Source: Saccharospirillum sp039982735
GTDB lineage: Bacteria > Pseudomonadota > Gammaproteobacteria > Pseudomonadales > Natronospirillaceae
Assembly: GCF_039982735.1 (NCBI RefSeq)
Contig: NZ_JBDWXV010000017.1
Span: 124,001-188,000 of the forward strand
Length of the DNA: 64,000 nucleotides
Direction of reading: 5' to 3'
Shown here: positions 1-8,136 of the stretch, one piece after another
How positions within the stretch are numbered: position 1 is the stretch's first letter
How the letters are laid out: the number at the start of each line of letters is the position of its first letter
Notes under the pieces: generated by a model
What the model was told of the DNA's origin: nothing
The model's database searches: none
What the model saw: only the letters and a program-made list of their open reading frames with translations
Position numbers and translations under genes: made by a program

Positions 1-566
1 CCGGAGTCAGGCCCCAGCGCCGGGCCAAGGCCCTTGTCTGTGCGCTGATCCTGATTAAACGCCGCCAGTACGGCGTCATCCAGCGGGTGACGCGGTGTCC
101 AGTGCGTGGTGCCATCGTAATTCAGGGCGGCATAAAGACCGACCGGGTGTTGCTGGTTTTGCGCCTTCAGCGCCGTTGCCAGCGCACCTATAAAATGCTC
201 GGACACCAGATCGAACAGCGCCGAGGCGGTAATGAGGCGAGCGCCATCCAATGGCAAGGCACTCAACGATGCCAGGTCCGCTATGCACGGCTCTATGTGA
301 TGCGTTGCGCCATGCCTACGCTCAGCTTCGGCAAGCAAAGCCGCATCGTTATCGACCAGACGCCAGGTCGGCAAGTGCTGCGTCGGCGAAGTTAGCGCTC
401 GCAAGGTGGAACCGGTACCCGCCCCCAGATCAACCACCACTGGGTTCTGGTGTGAGGAACCACTCACTTCAAGCCACCGCATTGCCTGATCCCGCAGGGC
501 GTTATCGCGAGCACGCCCGTCTGCGGCCTCGCGCAGATCAAGCCAATCGATACTGAATCCACTCAT
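1..566 (-). CDS. Class I SAM-dependent methyltransferase, truncated by window edge
   Basis: The reading frame starts at ATG 566 and stays open to the first base of the window, so only the N-terminal 188 residues are visible. Residues around 45-55 read VVDLGAGTGSTLR, the glycine-rich SAM-binding motif I of class I methyltransferases. A later stretch (LITASALFDLVSEHF) fits the post-II/III region. The gene follows the GT4 glycosyltransferase by 15 nt on the same strand, so the two are probably co-transcribed and divergent from the ribA-like operon. The substrate cannot be read from the sequence. The neighbours suggest a small-molecule or glycoside methylation. The family call is firm and the specific role unknown. 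Confidence 0.8.
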   Translation of the reverse strand, partial: MSGFSIDWLDLREAADGRARDNALRDQAMRWLEVSGSSHQNPVVVDLGAGTGSTLRALTSPTQHLPTWRLVDNDAALLAEAERRHGATHHIEPCIADLASLSALPLDGARLITASALFDLVSEHFIGALATALKAQNQQHPVGLYAALNYDGTTHWTPRHPLDDAVLAAFNQDQRTDKGLGPALGPDS

Positions 567-581
567 CGTTGCTGAGATTCC

Positions 582-1631
582 TTAGGGGTGTATTGCTTCG
601 GCAAGCCGCGCCACCCGAAGGGCAGTATCGGCCCAGGTGGGTAGGTTGGCGGCTGCGTTGCGGGCACCGGCCTGCAATTGGCGGCGCAGGTCATCCCGGG
701 TAATTAAACTGCGCAGGGCTTCTGTTAACGCAACGGTGTCGTCGGGCGGCACCAGCACGCCGGCCGACTCGGGTACCACATCCGGAACAGCACCGGCCCG
801 GGCGGCGATCACCGGCAAGCCTGCGGCCAGCGCTTCGGCGAAGACCATGCCATAGCCTTCGTACCGGGAAGGCAGAACGAACAGGTCCGCATTCTGAAAC
901 TCGGGCGCCAGGTCATCGACCGCGCCCACCAGTTCAATACGGTCTTGCAACTGCCGTCGGTTCACCTGTTGCTGCAGGGCGTCGCTCCAGGCGGGGTCGA
1001 ACCCTTTGCCGCCAACAAAGCGAGCCTGCCAGGGCAAGTCGGCCAGGGGTGCCAGCGCATCGATGAGTACATCATGGGCCTTGCGTCGGGTCAGGGAGGC
1101 AACCGTCAGCAACCGCAGCGGCGACCCAATGCAAGGAGCGAAAGGGGCCGGGTCGGTACCGGGCTGCGCTACCGTTACCTTGGTTGGCGGCATAGCGAAC
1201 TGATCGATCAGACTCTGCCGGGTGTGCTCGCTGGTCACCAGCACAGCGCAGGCGGCGTGCAAGGCCCGCTGTTCCGACGCCTGAAACCGCTGCTGCTGAA
1301 CCGGGTCGAGGCCCGATTCCAGCGCCAGTGGGTGATGGCATAGGGCAATGATGCGCAGCCGTTCTGATTCGGCTTCAGCGAGTTGATCCAGCGTGCCAAA
1401 GGCGAGCCCATCGATGATCACCACGGCACCATCCGGCACCGCCGCCAACGCTTGGCGGGCGTCTTCCAGCGCCTGTTCATCGGGGAACGGAAACTGGCTG
1501 GAAAGCGCGATGGTTTCAACGCCCTGGCCCAGTTGCCGCAGCTCGTGAATCAACCGGGAATCGTAGTGATAGCCGCCCGTGGGCGTCGCCAGGTTACCGG
1601 GATAAACGAAGTACACAGTGGTGATGTTCAA
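582..1631 (-). CDS. GT4-family glycosyltransferase
   Basis: A 349-aa retaining glycosyltransferase of the GT-B fold. The N-terminal half carries an acceptor domain beginning with a beta strand and a GGYHYDSRL loop. The C-terminal half has the nucleotide-sugar domain, with LLTVASLTRRKAHDVLIDAL (about residues 170-190) and the E-x7-E signature EGYGMVFAE followed by ALAAGLPVIAARAGAVPDVV. It is the first gene of a leftward unit with the methyltransferase and diverges from ribA across about 115 bp. No signal peptide is seen, so it is cytoplasmic or membrane-associated. The acceptor is unknown. The flippase-like and CDP-alcohol phosphotransferase genes nearby make a lipid-linked or exported glycoside plausible, but that is inference. 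Confidence 0.85.
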   Translation of the reverse strand: MNITTVYFVYPGNLATPTGGYHYDSRLIHELRQLGQGVETIALSSQFPFPDEQALEDARQALAAVPDGAVVIIDGLAFGTLDQLAEAESERLRIIALCHHPLALESGLDPVQQQRFQASEQRALHAACAVLVTSEHTRQSLIDQFAMPPTKVTVAQPGTDPAPFAPCIGSPLRLLTVASLTRRKAHDVLIDALAPLADLPWQARFVGGKGFDPAWSDALQQQVNRRQLQDRIELVGAVDDLAPEFQNADLFVLPSRYEGYGMVFAEALAAGLPVIAARAGAVPDVVPESAGVLVPPDDTVALTEALRSLITRDDLRRQLQAGARNAAANLPTWADTALRVARLAEAIHP

Positions 1632-1746
1632 CAGGGTTCTGATCCGTTCCCAACAGGGGGTCGTAGCTTATTGAGTAGCGTCCGGGCATGAGACGGCAAG
1701 CCGCCCAGACATCCGTGAACCGTCATAACAGCATTCTGAGTACCTA

Positions 1747-2373
1747 ATGTCCATGCCTGAAGTGACCCGTATGACCAGCACACGCATCCCCACCGAATAC
1801 GGTGATTTCCAGTTGTGTTTCTACACCAATACGCTCGACAATAAAGAACACCTGGCGTTTTTTATGGGCGACATTGCCCACGCCGGGTCGGTTCTGGTTC
1901 GGGTTCATTCCGAATGCTTCACCGGCGATGTACTCGGCTCCCGGCGGTGTGATTGCGGTGAACAACTCGACCGTTCTATGGCCATGGTTGCGAACGCCGG
2001 GGTCGGCGTTGTGTTATACATGCGCCAGGAAGGCCGCGGCATCGGACTGCTCGATAAGTTGCGAGCCTATAATTTGCAAGACCAGGGGTACGACACCGTG
2101 GACGCCAACTTAATGCTGGGGCACGAAGCCGACGAACGCGACTATTCGCTCGCCGCGCTGATACTGGAAGACTTGGGGGTGGATTCAGTGCGACTGATCA
2201 CCAACAACCCGGCCAAGATCAGTGCGCTGGAAGCCGAGGGCATTACCGTGTCGGAACGGGTATCACTGGCCGTTGCGGCCAACACCGATAACGCCGGATA
2301 CTTGCTCACCAAGGCGCAGCGTATGGATCATTTTCTGCCGATCAAACCGGTCATCAAATCTGTGAGCTCATGA
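1747..2373 (+). CDS. ribA: GTP cyclohydrolase II (RibA)
   Basis: A 208-aa protein with the full GTP cyclohydrolase II signature: zinc-binding Cys57, Cys68 and Cys70 (CFTGDVLGSRRCDCG), RQEGRGIGL at 93-101 preceded by a catalytic-type Tyr, and TNNPAK near 152. The enzyme opens GTP to 2,5-diamino-6-ribosylamino-pyrimidinone 5'-phosphate, formate and pyrophosphate, the first step toward riboflavin and also of some pteridine-like natural products. It overlaps the next gene by 4 nt (ATGA), so the two are translationally coupled. No RibB domain is fused to it. The neighbours (RibD-like reductase, PTPS homologue, glycosyltransferase, methyltransferase) suggest this copy may serve a dedicated pathway rather than housekeeping riboflavin synthesis; that is inference. 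Confidence 0.93.
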   Translation: MSMPEVTRMTSTRIPTEYGDFQLCFYTNTLDNKEHLAFFMGDIAHAGSVLVRVHSECFTGDVLGSRRCDCGEQLDRSMAMVANAGVGVVLYMRQEGRGIGLLDKLRAYNLQDQGYDTVDANLMLGHEADERDYSLAALILEDLGVDSVRLITNNPAKISALEAEGITVSERVSLAVAANTDNAGYLLTKAQRMDHFLPIKPVIKSVSS

Positions 2374-3113
2374 CGCTTAATCAGGACATCGAACACTGGC
2401 TGCTGGCTGAACAGCAAGCCGTACAGAATTCACCCCAGGGTGCCGGCCGCAGGCGCCCTCACGTGACGCTCAGCTACGCCCAGAGCTGGGATGGCAGCAT
2501 CACCACCGCACCCGGCGAAACCATGGCACTGAGCAGCGATGCCAGCATGCAGATGACGCACCAGTTGCGCAGCCTGCACGATGGCATTCTGGTCGGCATA
2601 GGCACCGTGCTGGCAGACAACCCTCGTCTCAACGTGCGCAAATGGACCGGTAAAGACCCGCAACCCATCGTACTCGACAGCCAACTGCGCATGCCGCCCA
2701 GCTGCAAACTGTGCCAGAGCGCCGAGCACGGCTGCTGGGTGCTGACCACCCCTGAGGCGGCGGCCGATCGTGATGACTGCGAACTGATTGTGGTGCCCGG
2801 CGATGCCGACGGGCACGTTAACCTGCATGAGGCCATGGCCGTCTTACACGAACGCGGCATTCGCAGCTTAATGGTCGAGGGCGGCGCCTCGGTGATTACC
2901 GCCTTCCTGCGGACCGGCCTGGCTGACGCCGTAATACTGACCGTCGCACCGGTGTTTGTGGGCGGGTACAACGCCGTAGGCCAGCTGGGCGATGCCGACC
3001 GCATGCCGTTCCCACAAATCGACTCCTTACACAGCCGGCAACTGGGCAACGAACTGATTGTCTGGGGTCGGCTACGCTACCAGGGTGAAGCCGAACCCGG
3101 ACCCGACTCATGA
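2370..3113 (+). CDS. RibD C-terminal-type (DHFR-fold) pyrimidine reductase
   Basis: A 247-aa protein of the RibD_C family. After about 28 residues it reads RPHVTLSYAQSWDGSI, then the substrate/NADPH region HDGILVGIGTVLADNPRLNVR and a late glycine loop SLMVEGGASVITAFL. It has no N-terminal deaminase domain, so it resembles stand-alone 2,5-diamino-6-ribosylamino-pyrimidinone phosphate reductases (archaeal/fungal Rib7 type) that act directly on the RibA product. It overlaps both ribA and the downstream MDR gene by 4 nt. By family and context it probably reduces the ribosyl side chain of the RibA product to ribityl. The exact substrate is not proven. Confidence 0.85.
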   Translation: MTLNQDIEHWLLAEQQAVQNSPQGAGRRRPHVTLSYAQSWDGSITTAPGETMALSSDASMQMTHQLRSLHDGILVGIGTVLADNPRLNVRKWTGKDPQPIVLDSQLRMPPSCKLCQSAEHGCWVLTTPEAAADRDDCELIVVPGDADGHVNLHEAMAVLHERGIRSLMVEGGASVITAFLRTGLADAVILTVAPVFVGGYNAVGQLGDADRMPFPQIDSLHSRQLGNELIVWGRLRYQGEAEPGPDS

Positions 3114-4156
3114 CAGACACCGCAAACCATACTCGCCACGGAGCCTTAACGGCCTCCCAACTCTGGTTTACCGCGCCGTTTCAGGTAGAAGTGCGCAACG
3201 TATCTCTCGCGCCACCGGCAGCCGACGAAGTTCAGGTGTGCAGCCTCTACTCGGCCGTCAGCCCCGGCTCTGAATTATTGCTCTACCGCGGGCAACTGCC
3301 AAATTCGATGGCACTCGACAGCTCGCTCGAAGCTCTGCAGGGCGCTTCACAGTACCCGGTGCAATACGGCTATGCCTGTGTCGGCGAGGTGGTAGAAACC
3401 GGCGCTGATGTTGACCCGGCCTGGCGGGGCAAAAAGGTATTTTCCTTCCAGCCGCACGCCAGCCATTTCAATGCCCGGCCAGACCAGCTCATGCCCGTAC
3501 CGGACGACATTGCCGCCGAAGCCGCCGTGTTTCTGCCCAACATGGAAACCGCCGTGAACCTGGTGCAGGATGGCCAGCCAATGCTGGGAGAACGGGTCGT
3601 GGTGCTCGGTCAGGGCGTGGTGGGTTTGCTGTTATCGGGCGTGCTTGCCCACTACCCATTGGCCACCCTGAAAGCCGTTGAAGGCCAACCCAACCGCCAG
3701 GCCCTGGCCCGCGAACTGGGCGTGCAGGCCGTCTTCAATCCGGAAGAGGCCACTCCAAACCAACAACCCGACCTGGCCGATGCCGATTTGATCTACGAGA
3801 TCAGCGGGCACCCCGACGCCCTGAACCTGGCCATTGGCCTGAGTGGCTATGCCAGCCGCATCGTCATCGGCAGCTGGTATGGCAACAAGCCGGTGTCGGT
3901 TGACCTGGGCGGCGAAGCGCACCGCAACCGCCTGCAACTGATTACCAGCCAGGTCAGTACCCTGGCCCCGGCCCTCGGTGGCCGCTGGAGCAAGCAACGC
4001 CGCTTTGATGTGGCGTGGGAGATGATTCGCCGCATCGACCCAACCCAATTGATCACCCACCGGGTGCCCTTGCGCGAAGCCGGCACCCTTTACCAGCAAC
4101 TGCACGACGCCCAGTCCGGTATAGTGCAGCCGCTGTTTGATTACTCCGCTCACTAA
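3110..4156 (+). CDS. MDR-family (zinc-type alcohol dehydrogenase-like) oxidoreductase
   Basis: A 348-aa medium-chain dehydrogenase/reductase. It has the N-terminal GroES-like fold (SPGSELLLYRG, YPVQYGYACVGEVVETG) and a Rossmann domain with VVLGQGVVGLLLSGVLA near residues 163-180. The usual GHE zinc-ligand motif and the structural four-cysteine loop are absent, so it may be a zinc-independent member. It overlaps the reductase gene by 4 nt and lies 15 nt ahead of the PTPS homologue, which places it inside the four-gene pterin-like operon. A redox step on a pterin or pyrimidine side chain is a reasonable guess from context only. Confidence 0.8.
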   Translation: MTDTANHTRHGALTASQLWFTAPFQVEVRNVSLAPPAADEVQVCSLYSAVSPGSELLLYRGQLPNSMALDSSLEALQGASQYPVQYGYACVGEVVETGADVDPAWRGKKVFSFQPHASHFNARPDQLMPVPDDIAAEAAVFLPNMETAVNLVQDGQPMLGERVVVLGQGVVGLLLSGVLAHYPLATLKAVEGQPNRQALARELGVQAVFNPEEATPNQQPDLADADLIYEISGHPDALNLAIGLSGYASRIVIGSWYGNKPVSVDLGGEAHRNRLQLITSQVSTLAPALGGRWSKQRRFDVAWEMIRRIDPTQLITHRVPLREAGTLYQQLHDAQSGIVQPLFDYSAH

Positions 4157-4171
4157 CCGAACAGGAAGCCT

Positions 4172-4552
4172 ATGTATACCGTCGCCGTTACCCAGGATTT
4201 TATCGCCAACCATTATCTGATCGGAGGGGACTGGGGCGCCGAGAACAGCCCCCATGCCCACCACTACGTACTCGAAGTGCGGATCGAGAGTGACACACTC
4301 AACGAGCATGGTTACCTGGTCGACATCGTCGAAATCGAAGCCGCCCTGAACAAGGTGGTGGAGTATTACCGCGACAGCATGCTGAACGACAAACCGGAAT
4401 TCGCCGGGCTGAACCCAAGCATTGAGCATTTCAGCCGCATTCTCAGTGAGCATTTGCTGGCCGACATCACGCCCCCCGGCACCGGCGCGCTCACGGTTAA
4501 GCTTTGGGAAAACGACAGCTGCTGGGCCGCCTATCGCCAATCATTCAGCTGA
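4172..4552 (+). CDS. 6-pyruvoyl-tetrahydropterin synthase/QueD-family protein, Cys-to-Glu variant
   Basis: A 126-aa T-fold protein. The three zinc-ligand histidines are visible: H14 (FIANH) and H28/H30 (HAH). The NPSIEHFS and WE elements that bind the pterin are also present (NPS at 81-83, E113). In QueD and PTPS the catalytic cysteine lies four residues before the HGH pair. Here that position is Glu24 (E-N-S-P-H-A-H). A Glu in place of this Cys defines the PTPS-III type, which cleaves dihydroneopterin triphosphate to 6-hydroxymethyl-dihydropterin and can bypass FolB. The gene ends the rib-like operon and its last 12 bp overlap the convergent flippase-like gene. PTPS-III activity is inferred from this single substitution and needs biochemical support. 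Confidence 0.85.
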   Translation: MYTVAVTQDFIANHYLIGGDWGAENSPHAHHYVLEVRIESDTLNEHGYLVDIVEIEAALNKVVEYYRDSMLNDKPEFAGLNPSIEHFSRILSEHLLADITPPGTGALTVKLWENDSCWAAYRQSFS

Positions 4553-5569
4553 CACCGCGTTGCCGGGCAGCCGGGGGCGGTGAAAGCTCCACAGACACCC
4601 CAACCCGACCAATAACACAACGGCATCGCGCAGGCGGGTCAGTGCAATCAGCCCCAGGGCCGCGCTGACCGGCAGCCCCAATAACTGAAACGACCACAGC
4701 AGTGACGCTTCTATGGTGCCGATGCCCCCCGGTACCGGCAGCAACATGGCCAGCCGCATGCCCACCATCATGGTCAGCAGATCGGTCGGCGATGGCGAGA
4801 GGCCGAGAAACCTCAACAGCAGCCACAACTCCAGCACCAACGCCACCCAACCCAGCAGCGACAACAGCAACGCCGCCCAGAGTCGCGCCCGGTGCAAGGT
4901 CAATGCGTTCTGCATCAACCGCACCAGTGCTTGCCAGCCGCCCTCCGGGTTTGAATCGTTTTCCGCACCACGCCAGCGTTGCGTCAACGGCCGAAACCGA
5001 TTGGCCAGCCACACCGGGTGGCGCACCACCAGCGCTGCCGCCACGACTAACGCCGCCAACACCCCGCCCAGTATGGCCGAGACCTGAAGCCCGTCATCCA
5101 GCGGCACCATGGCCGTGCCCAGCAACATCAGCACACCCGCGAGCAAAACGGCAATATTGGTGCTGGTTTCCACAAAGCGGTCCAGCCCCAGCATGGCCAC
5201 GGCGCGGTGCAGAGGCTGAGCAAAAACGCGGTGCAACCAGAACACTTGCAGAGGCTCTCCCCCAAAATGCGGCCCGGGGGTCAGAAAACTGACCGCACTG
5301 CCCGCCTGGCGCATCCGAAACAGACTGCCCAGCGACAACGGCGCCTGCAATGCCTGCCCAAGCAGTTGCCAGCGTTTTACCGCCATAAACAGTATGGCCC
5401 CGTTAACCAGCGTCCACAGCAGCCAGTTGTGCCAGGCAAGTTGCCCCAGTTGGGCGACAATGCTGCTCAGCGGCAATTGCCTGAGCGTCCAGCCTGCCAG
5501 CGCAAGCGCCAGTAGCCATAGCACCAGGGTGGTGAGGTTCCATCGGTTTAGGCTTCGGCGTTGCGTCAT
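4541..5569 (-). CDS. Flippase-like membrane protein (YbhN/UPF0104, LPG synthase TM-type)
   Basis: A polytopic membrane protein of about 342 aa when started at ATG 5569, which overlaps the stop of the upstream gene (ATGA). The longer open frame up to 5809 has no hydrophobic or conserved content and lies inside the upstream gene. The family pattern is visible: a first helix (TTLVLWLLALALAGW), FRMRQAGSAVSFLTPGPHFGGEPLQVFWL, and late helices with PVPGGIGTIEASLLWSF. The family includes the membrane half of lysyl-phosphatidylglycerol synthases and putative lipid or lipid-linked sugar flippases. The pairing with a CDP-alcohol phosphatidyltransferase suggests phospholipid-type work at the inner membrane. 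It is convergent with the PTPS gene. Confidence 0.82.
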   Translation of the reverse strand: MTQRRSLNRWNLTTLVLWLLALALAGWTLRQLPLSSIVAQLGQLAWHNWLLWTLVNGAILFMAVKRWQLLGQALQAPLSLGSLFRMRQAGSAVSFLTPGPHFGGEPLQVFWLHRVFAQPLHRAVAMLGLDRFVETSTNIAVLLAGVLMLLGTAMVPLDDGLQVSAILGGVLAALVVAAALVVRHPVWLANRFRPLTQRWRGAENDSNPEGGWQALVRLMQNALTLHRARLWAALLLSLLGWVALVLELWLLLRFLGLSPSPTDLLTMMVGMRLAMLLPVPGGIGTIEASLLWSFQLLGLPVSAALGLIALTRLRDAVVLLVGLGCLWSFHRPRLPGNAVSAE

Positions 5570-6384
5570 GCAGTTGGCTCCCGCCGAGCGCCAAGCTGGC
5601 CGCTGACGTGCAGCCAGTCGCGGCAGAAGCCCAGCAGCAGCGGGATCATCAGGGCAATGCCAAACCATTGGGTAACCACCCCCGGCAGGGGTGGCCACAA
5701 GGCAAGCGCGACCAGCACCATTTGCGCCCCGGCCAGATAACGCCGCATTTCGCTCGGGGGCAGCCCGTACACCGGCAAACCGCGCTGCTGGCGCCAGCGA
5801 ATGCCCCACTGAAACAAGTAATAAGCGACACTGACCAGCAAATAAACCGCCGGGAGCTTGCCGGTAAACACCGCAAACAGAGGCGCGATGAGCAAGCCAA
5901 AGGCATCCAGTGCGGTATCGAGCTCGGTGCCCAGCCGCGTAGTCTGCTGCTGACGCCGGGCCACAAAGCCATCGAGCCCATCAAGCGCCGCCGCCACGGT
6001 GTAAAGCACGGCTGGGATGTAAAGCAACCCGGCGTTAGCCTGAAGGGGGAGCATTGCCGGAAACCCGGCCGTCGCGCTTATCAAAAAACCACGCAGCAGC
6101 GTAATGCGGTTGGCTGCACCCAGGCGGGTAAACGACCGGTTATCGACTGTACTGACATTCAAGTGCAGCCGCCCGTGGCACTGCCACAGCACAAACGCCC
6201 AGCCAGCCAGACCACCCACTAACCAGCGCCCCCCGGTGACCGGCCCTTCTACAACCCACAAAGCCAGCGCGCCGGCCAACAACGCACCGGCACCGAGCAG
6301 CGCGATTTGCACCAAATCACGATGCAATTGAGATGGCACACTGGCACCCGGTAACCCGGTAAATGGCTCAGTCGAATCTGGCAT
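5566..6384 (-). CDS. CDP-alcohol phosphatidyltransferase family protein
   Basis: A 272-aa integral membrane enzyme. The complete family motif DG-x2-AR-x8-G-x3-D-x3-D is present near residues 137-159 (DGFVARR ... LGTELDTALD), so catalytic aspartates and CMP-binding residues are intact. Two helices precede it and four or so follow. Members transfer a phosphatidyl group from CDP-diacylglycerol to a small alcohol, or make inositol-type phosphates. The alcohol here cannot be deduced. The gene overlaps the flippase-like gene by 4 nt, forming a two-gene leftward operon that closes the cluster starting at the left edge. Confidence 0.88.
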   Translation of the reverse strand: MPDSTEPFTGLPGASVPSQLHRDLVQIALLGAGALLAGALALWVVEGPVTGGRWLVGGLAGWAFVLWQCHGRLHLNVSTVDNRSFTRLGAANRITLLRGFLISATAGFPAMLPLQANAGLLYIPAVLYTVAAALDGLDGFVARRQQQTTRLGTELDTALDAFGLLIAPLFAVFTGKLPAVYLLVSVAYYLFQWGIRWRQQRGLPVYGLPPSEMRRYLAGAQMVLVALALWPPLPGVVTQWFGIALMIPLLLGFCRDWLHVSGQLGARREPTA

Positions 6385-6585
6385 AAGCCTTCCGGGTAAT
6401 GCGAAGCGGGCGGTTAATGATCATAATACCGAAACCTGAATGAGGTGTGCCCGGAGTATACGACCCAAGGCCGCGATGGGACCAGTGGCGGTGGCCGCGC
6501 TGATCCAGGCCCCGGCTGGCCCCGTACCCTTTTGGCATGCACACTCATCGCGCCCGATCCGCCCTTAACGGACAGGAAAGACACC

Positions 6586-8136
6586 ATGGTTTTTAGAAGA
6601 GCCTGGCCCGGTTACTGGCCTTTGGCAGCCTTAGTGTTAGTGGCTTGCCTGCCGTTCAGCCAGCCGCTCATCGCACAGCCGGCGTTCGAGTCTGACCCGT
6701 TGCCGTTTAGCCACCGCTGGTTGCAAGGGTATGCCCGCGAGCTATCCACCCAGCCTTTTTCACCGGACACGATGGCCGACGACAACACGCTGCGCGCGCT
6801 GAACTACGACGATTACCGGCGCATCGTGTTTGATCCGAACGCCGCCGTTTGGGGCAACGAACCCCGGCCGTTTCAGCTGCAGCTGTTTCACCCCGGCTTC
6901 CTGCACACCACGCCGGTGGGCATTCATCTGGTGAAAAACGGCGTGGCCCGTCGCCTGGCTTTCGATACCGACCTGTTCAACTACCACGACAGCCCGGTTG
7001 ATGTAAATGCCCTAACCGCCGGCGGCTATGCCGGCTTTCGGGTTCACCATCCCATCAACACCACTGAACGTTATGAAGAATTTCTGGTGTTCCTGGGCGC
7101 CAGCTACTTTCGGGCTGTGGGTAAAAACCAGTTCTACGGGCTTTCAGCACGCGGCCTGGCGGTGAACACCGTGGGCGAGGGCGACGAGGAATTCCCGCAT
7201 TTTTCCGATTTCTGGATTGAACGGCCCGCCACGGGCGACGGCGAGATCATCATTCACGCCCTTCTCGACAGTCCCTCGGTCACCGGTGCCTACCGCTTTG
7301 CCGTAACGCCCGGCGACCAGACGATAATCGACGTCGACGCCAGCCTCTACCCGCGCCGGGACAGACCGCGCGTTGGCATTGCCCCACTGACCTCCATGTT
7401 TATGTTCAACAGCACCAACCGCGCCCGCTTCGACGACTTCCGCAACGCCGTGCACGATTCCGACGGTCTGCAGATTCGGCAGGCCAATGGCGAGCAGATC
7501 TGGCGACCGCTGGCCAACCCCGCACACTGGCAAGTCTCTTCCTTTGAAACCCCAAACTCGGCCACGCCCGCCGGTTTTGGCCTGATGCAGCGTCGACAAG
7601 CCTTCGAGCAATTCAACGACAACGAAGCCCGCTACGACAAACGGCCGTCACTCTGGGTGGAGCCGCTGGGCGATTGGGGCGAAGGCCACGTCGAACTGCT
7701 GGAAATTCCGACCGACGGCGAATACCACGACAACATCGTCGCCTACTGGCAACCGGCCGGCGGCCTGAAAACCGGCCAGACCTACCGTTACCAGTACCGC
7801 CTGCACTGGGGCACCGGCTCGCCGTTCGCGCCGGAACAGGGGCGCGTTATGAACACCGCCTCTGGCACAGCACTCGGCAGCGATGACCGCGTTTTCGTGA
7901 TTGATTACAGCGGCGGGCAGTCACTGCCGAACAACCCCGGTGCCGTGCGCATCAATGCCATTACCAGTGCCGGCGAAATCACCGATGTGAGCGGCACCCT
8001 GGTGGAAGCCACCGGCCACTACCAGGCCTACATAAAACTCAACCCCAGCGAAGCCGACCTGGCCGAGTTGCGCGTAGCGCTTGAAGTAGACGGCCAACCC
8101 TGGGGTGAAACCTGGCTTTACCGGTGGACGCGATGA
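6586..8136 (+). CDS. opgG: Periplasmic glucan biosynthesis protein OpgG (MdoG)
   Basis: A 516-aa exported protein needed with OpgH to make osmoregulated periplasmic glucans. ATG 6586 was chosen over the longer frame from 6445 because AGGAAAGA lies just upstream and a typical signal peptide then begins the protein (FRRAWPGYWPLAALVLVACLPF), probably cleaved near QPLIAQP. Family landmarks include FNYHDSPV (about residue 130), GLSARGLAVNT, FPHFSDFWIERP and the late SDDRVFVIDYSGG. The stop codon overlaps the opgH start, the usual opgGH arrangement. The promoter lies between 6385 and 6585, divergent from the CDP-alcohol phosphatidyltransferase gene. Confidence 0.93.
   Translation: MVFRRAWPGYWPLAALVLVACLPFSQPLIAQPAFESDPLPFSHRWLQGYARELSTQPFSPDTMADDNTLRALNYDDYRRIVFDPNAAVWGNEPRPFQLQLFHPGFLHTTPVGIHLVKNGVARRLAFDTDLFNYHDSPVDVNALTAGGYAGFRVHHPINTTERYEEFLVFLGASYFRAVGKNQFYGLSARGLAVNTVGEGDEEFPHFSDFWIERPATGDGEIIIHALLDSPSVTGAYRFAVTPGDQTIIDVDASLYPRRDRPRVGIAPLTSMFMFNSTNRARFDDFRNAVHDSDGLQIRQANGEQIWRPLANPAHWQVSSFETPNSATPAGFGLMQRRQAFEQFNDNEARYDKRPSLWVEPLGDWGEGHVELLEIPTDGEYHDNIVAYWQPAGGLKTGQTYRYQYRLHWGTGSPFAPEQGRVMNTASGTALGSDDRVFVIDYSGGQSLPNNPGAVRINAITSAGEITDVSGTLVEATGHYQAYIKLNPSEADLAELRVALEVDGQPWGETWLYRWTR

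Noticed and set aside
3632..4540. 302-aa open frame antisense to the MDR and PTPS genes
   Set aside because: It is opposite two recognised proteins and its composition fits a shadow frame.
5570..5809. 80-residue N-terminal extension of the flippase-like protein
   Set aside because: It lies within the upstream CDP-alcohol phosphatidyltransferase gene in another frame. ATG 5569 gives the normal family N-terminus with a coupled start.
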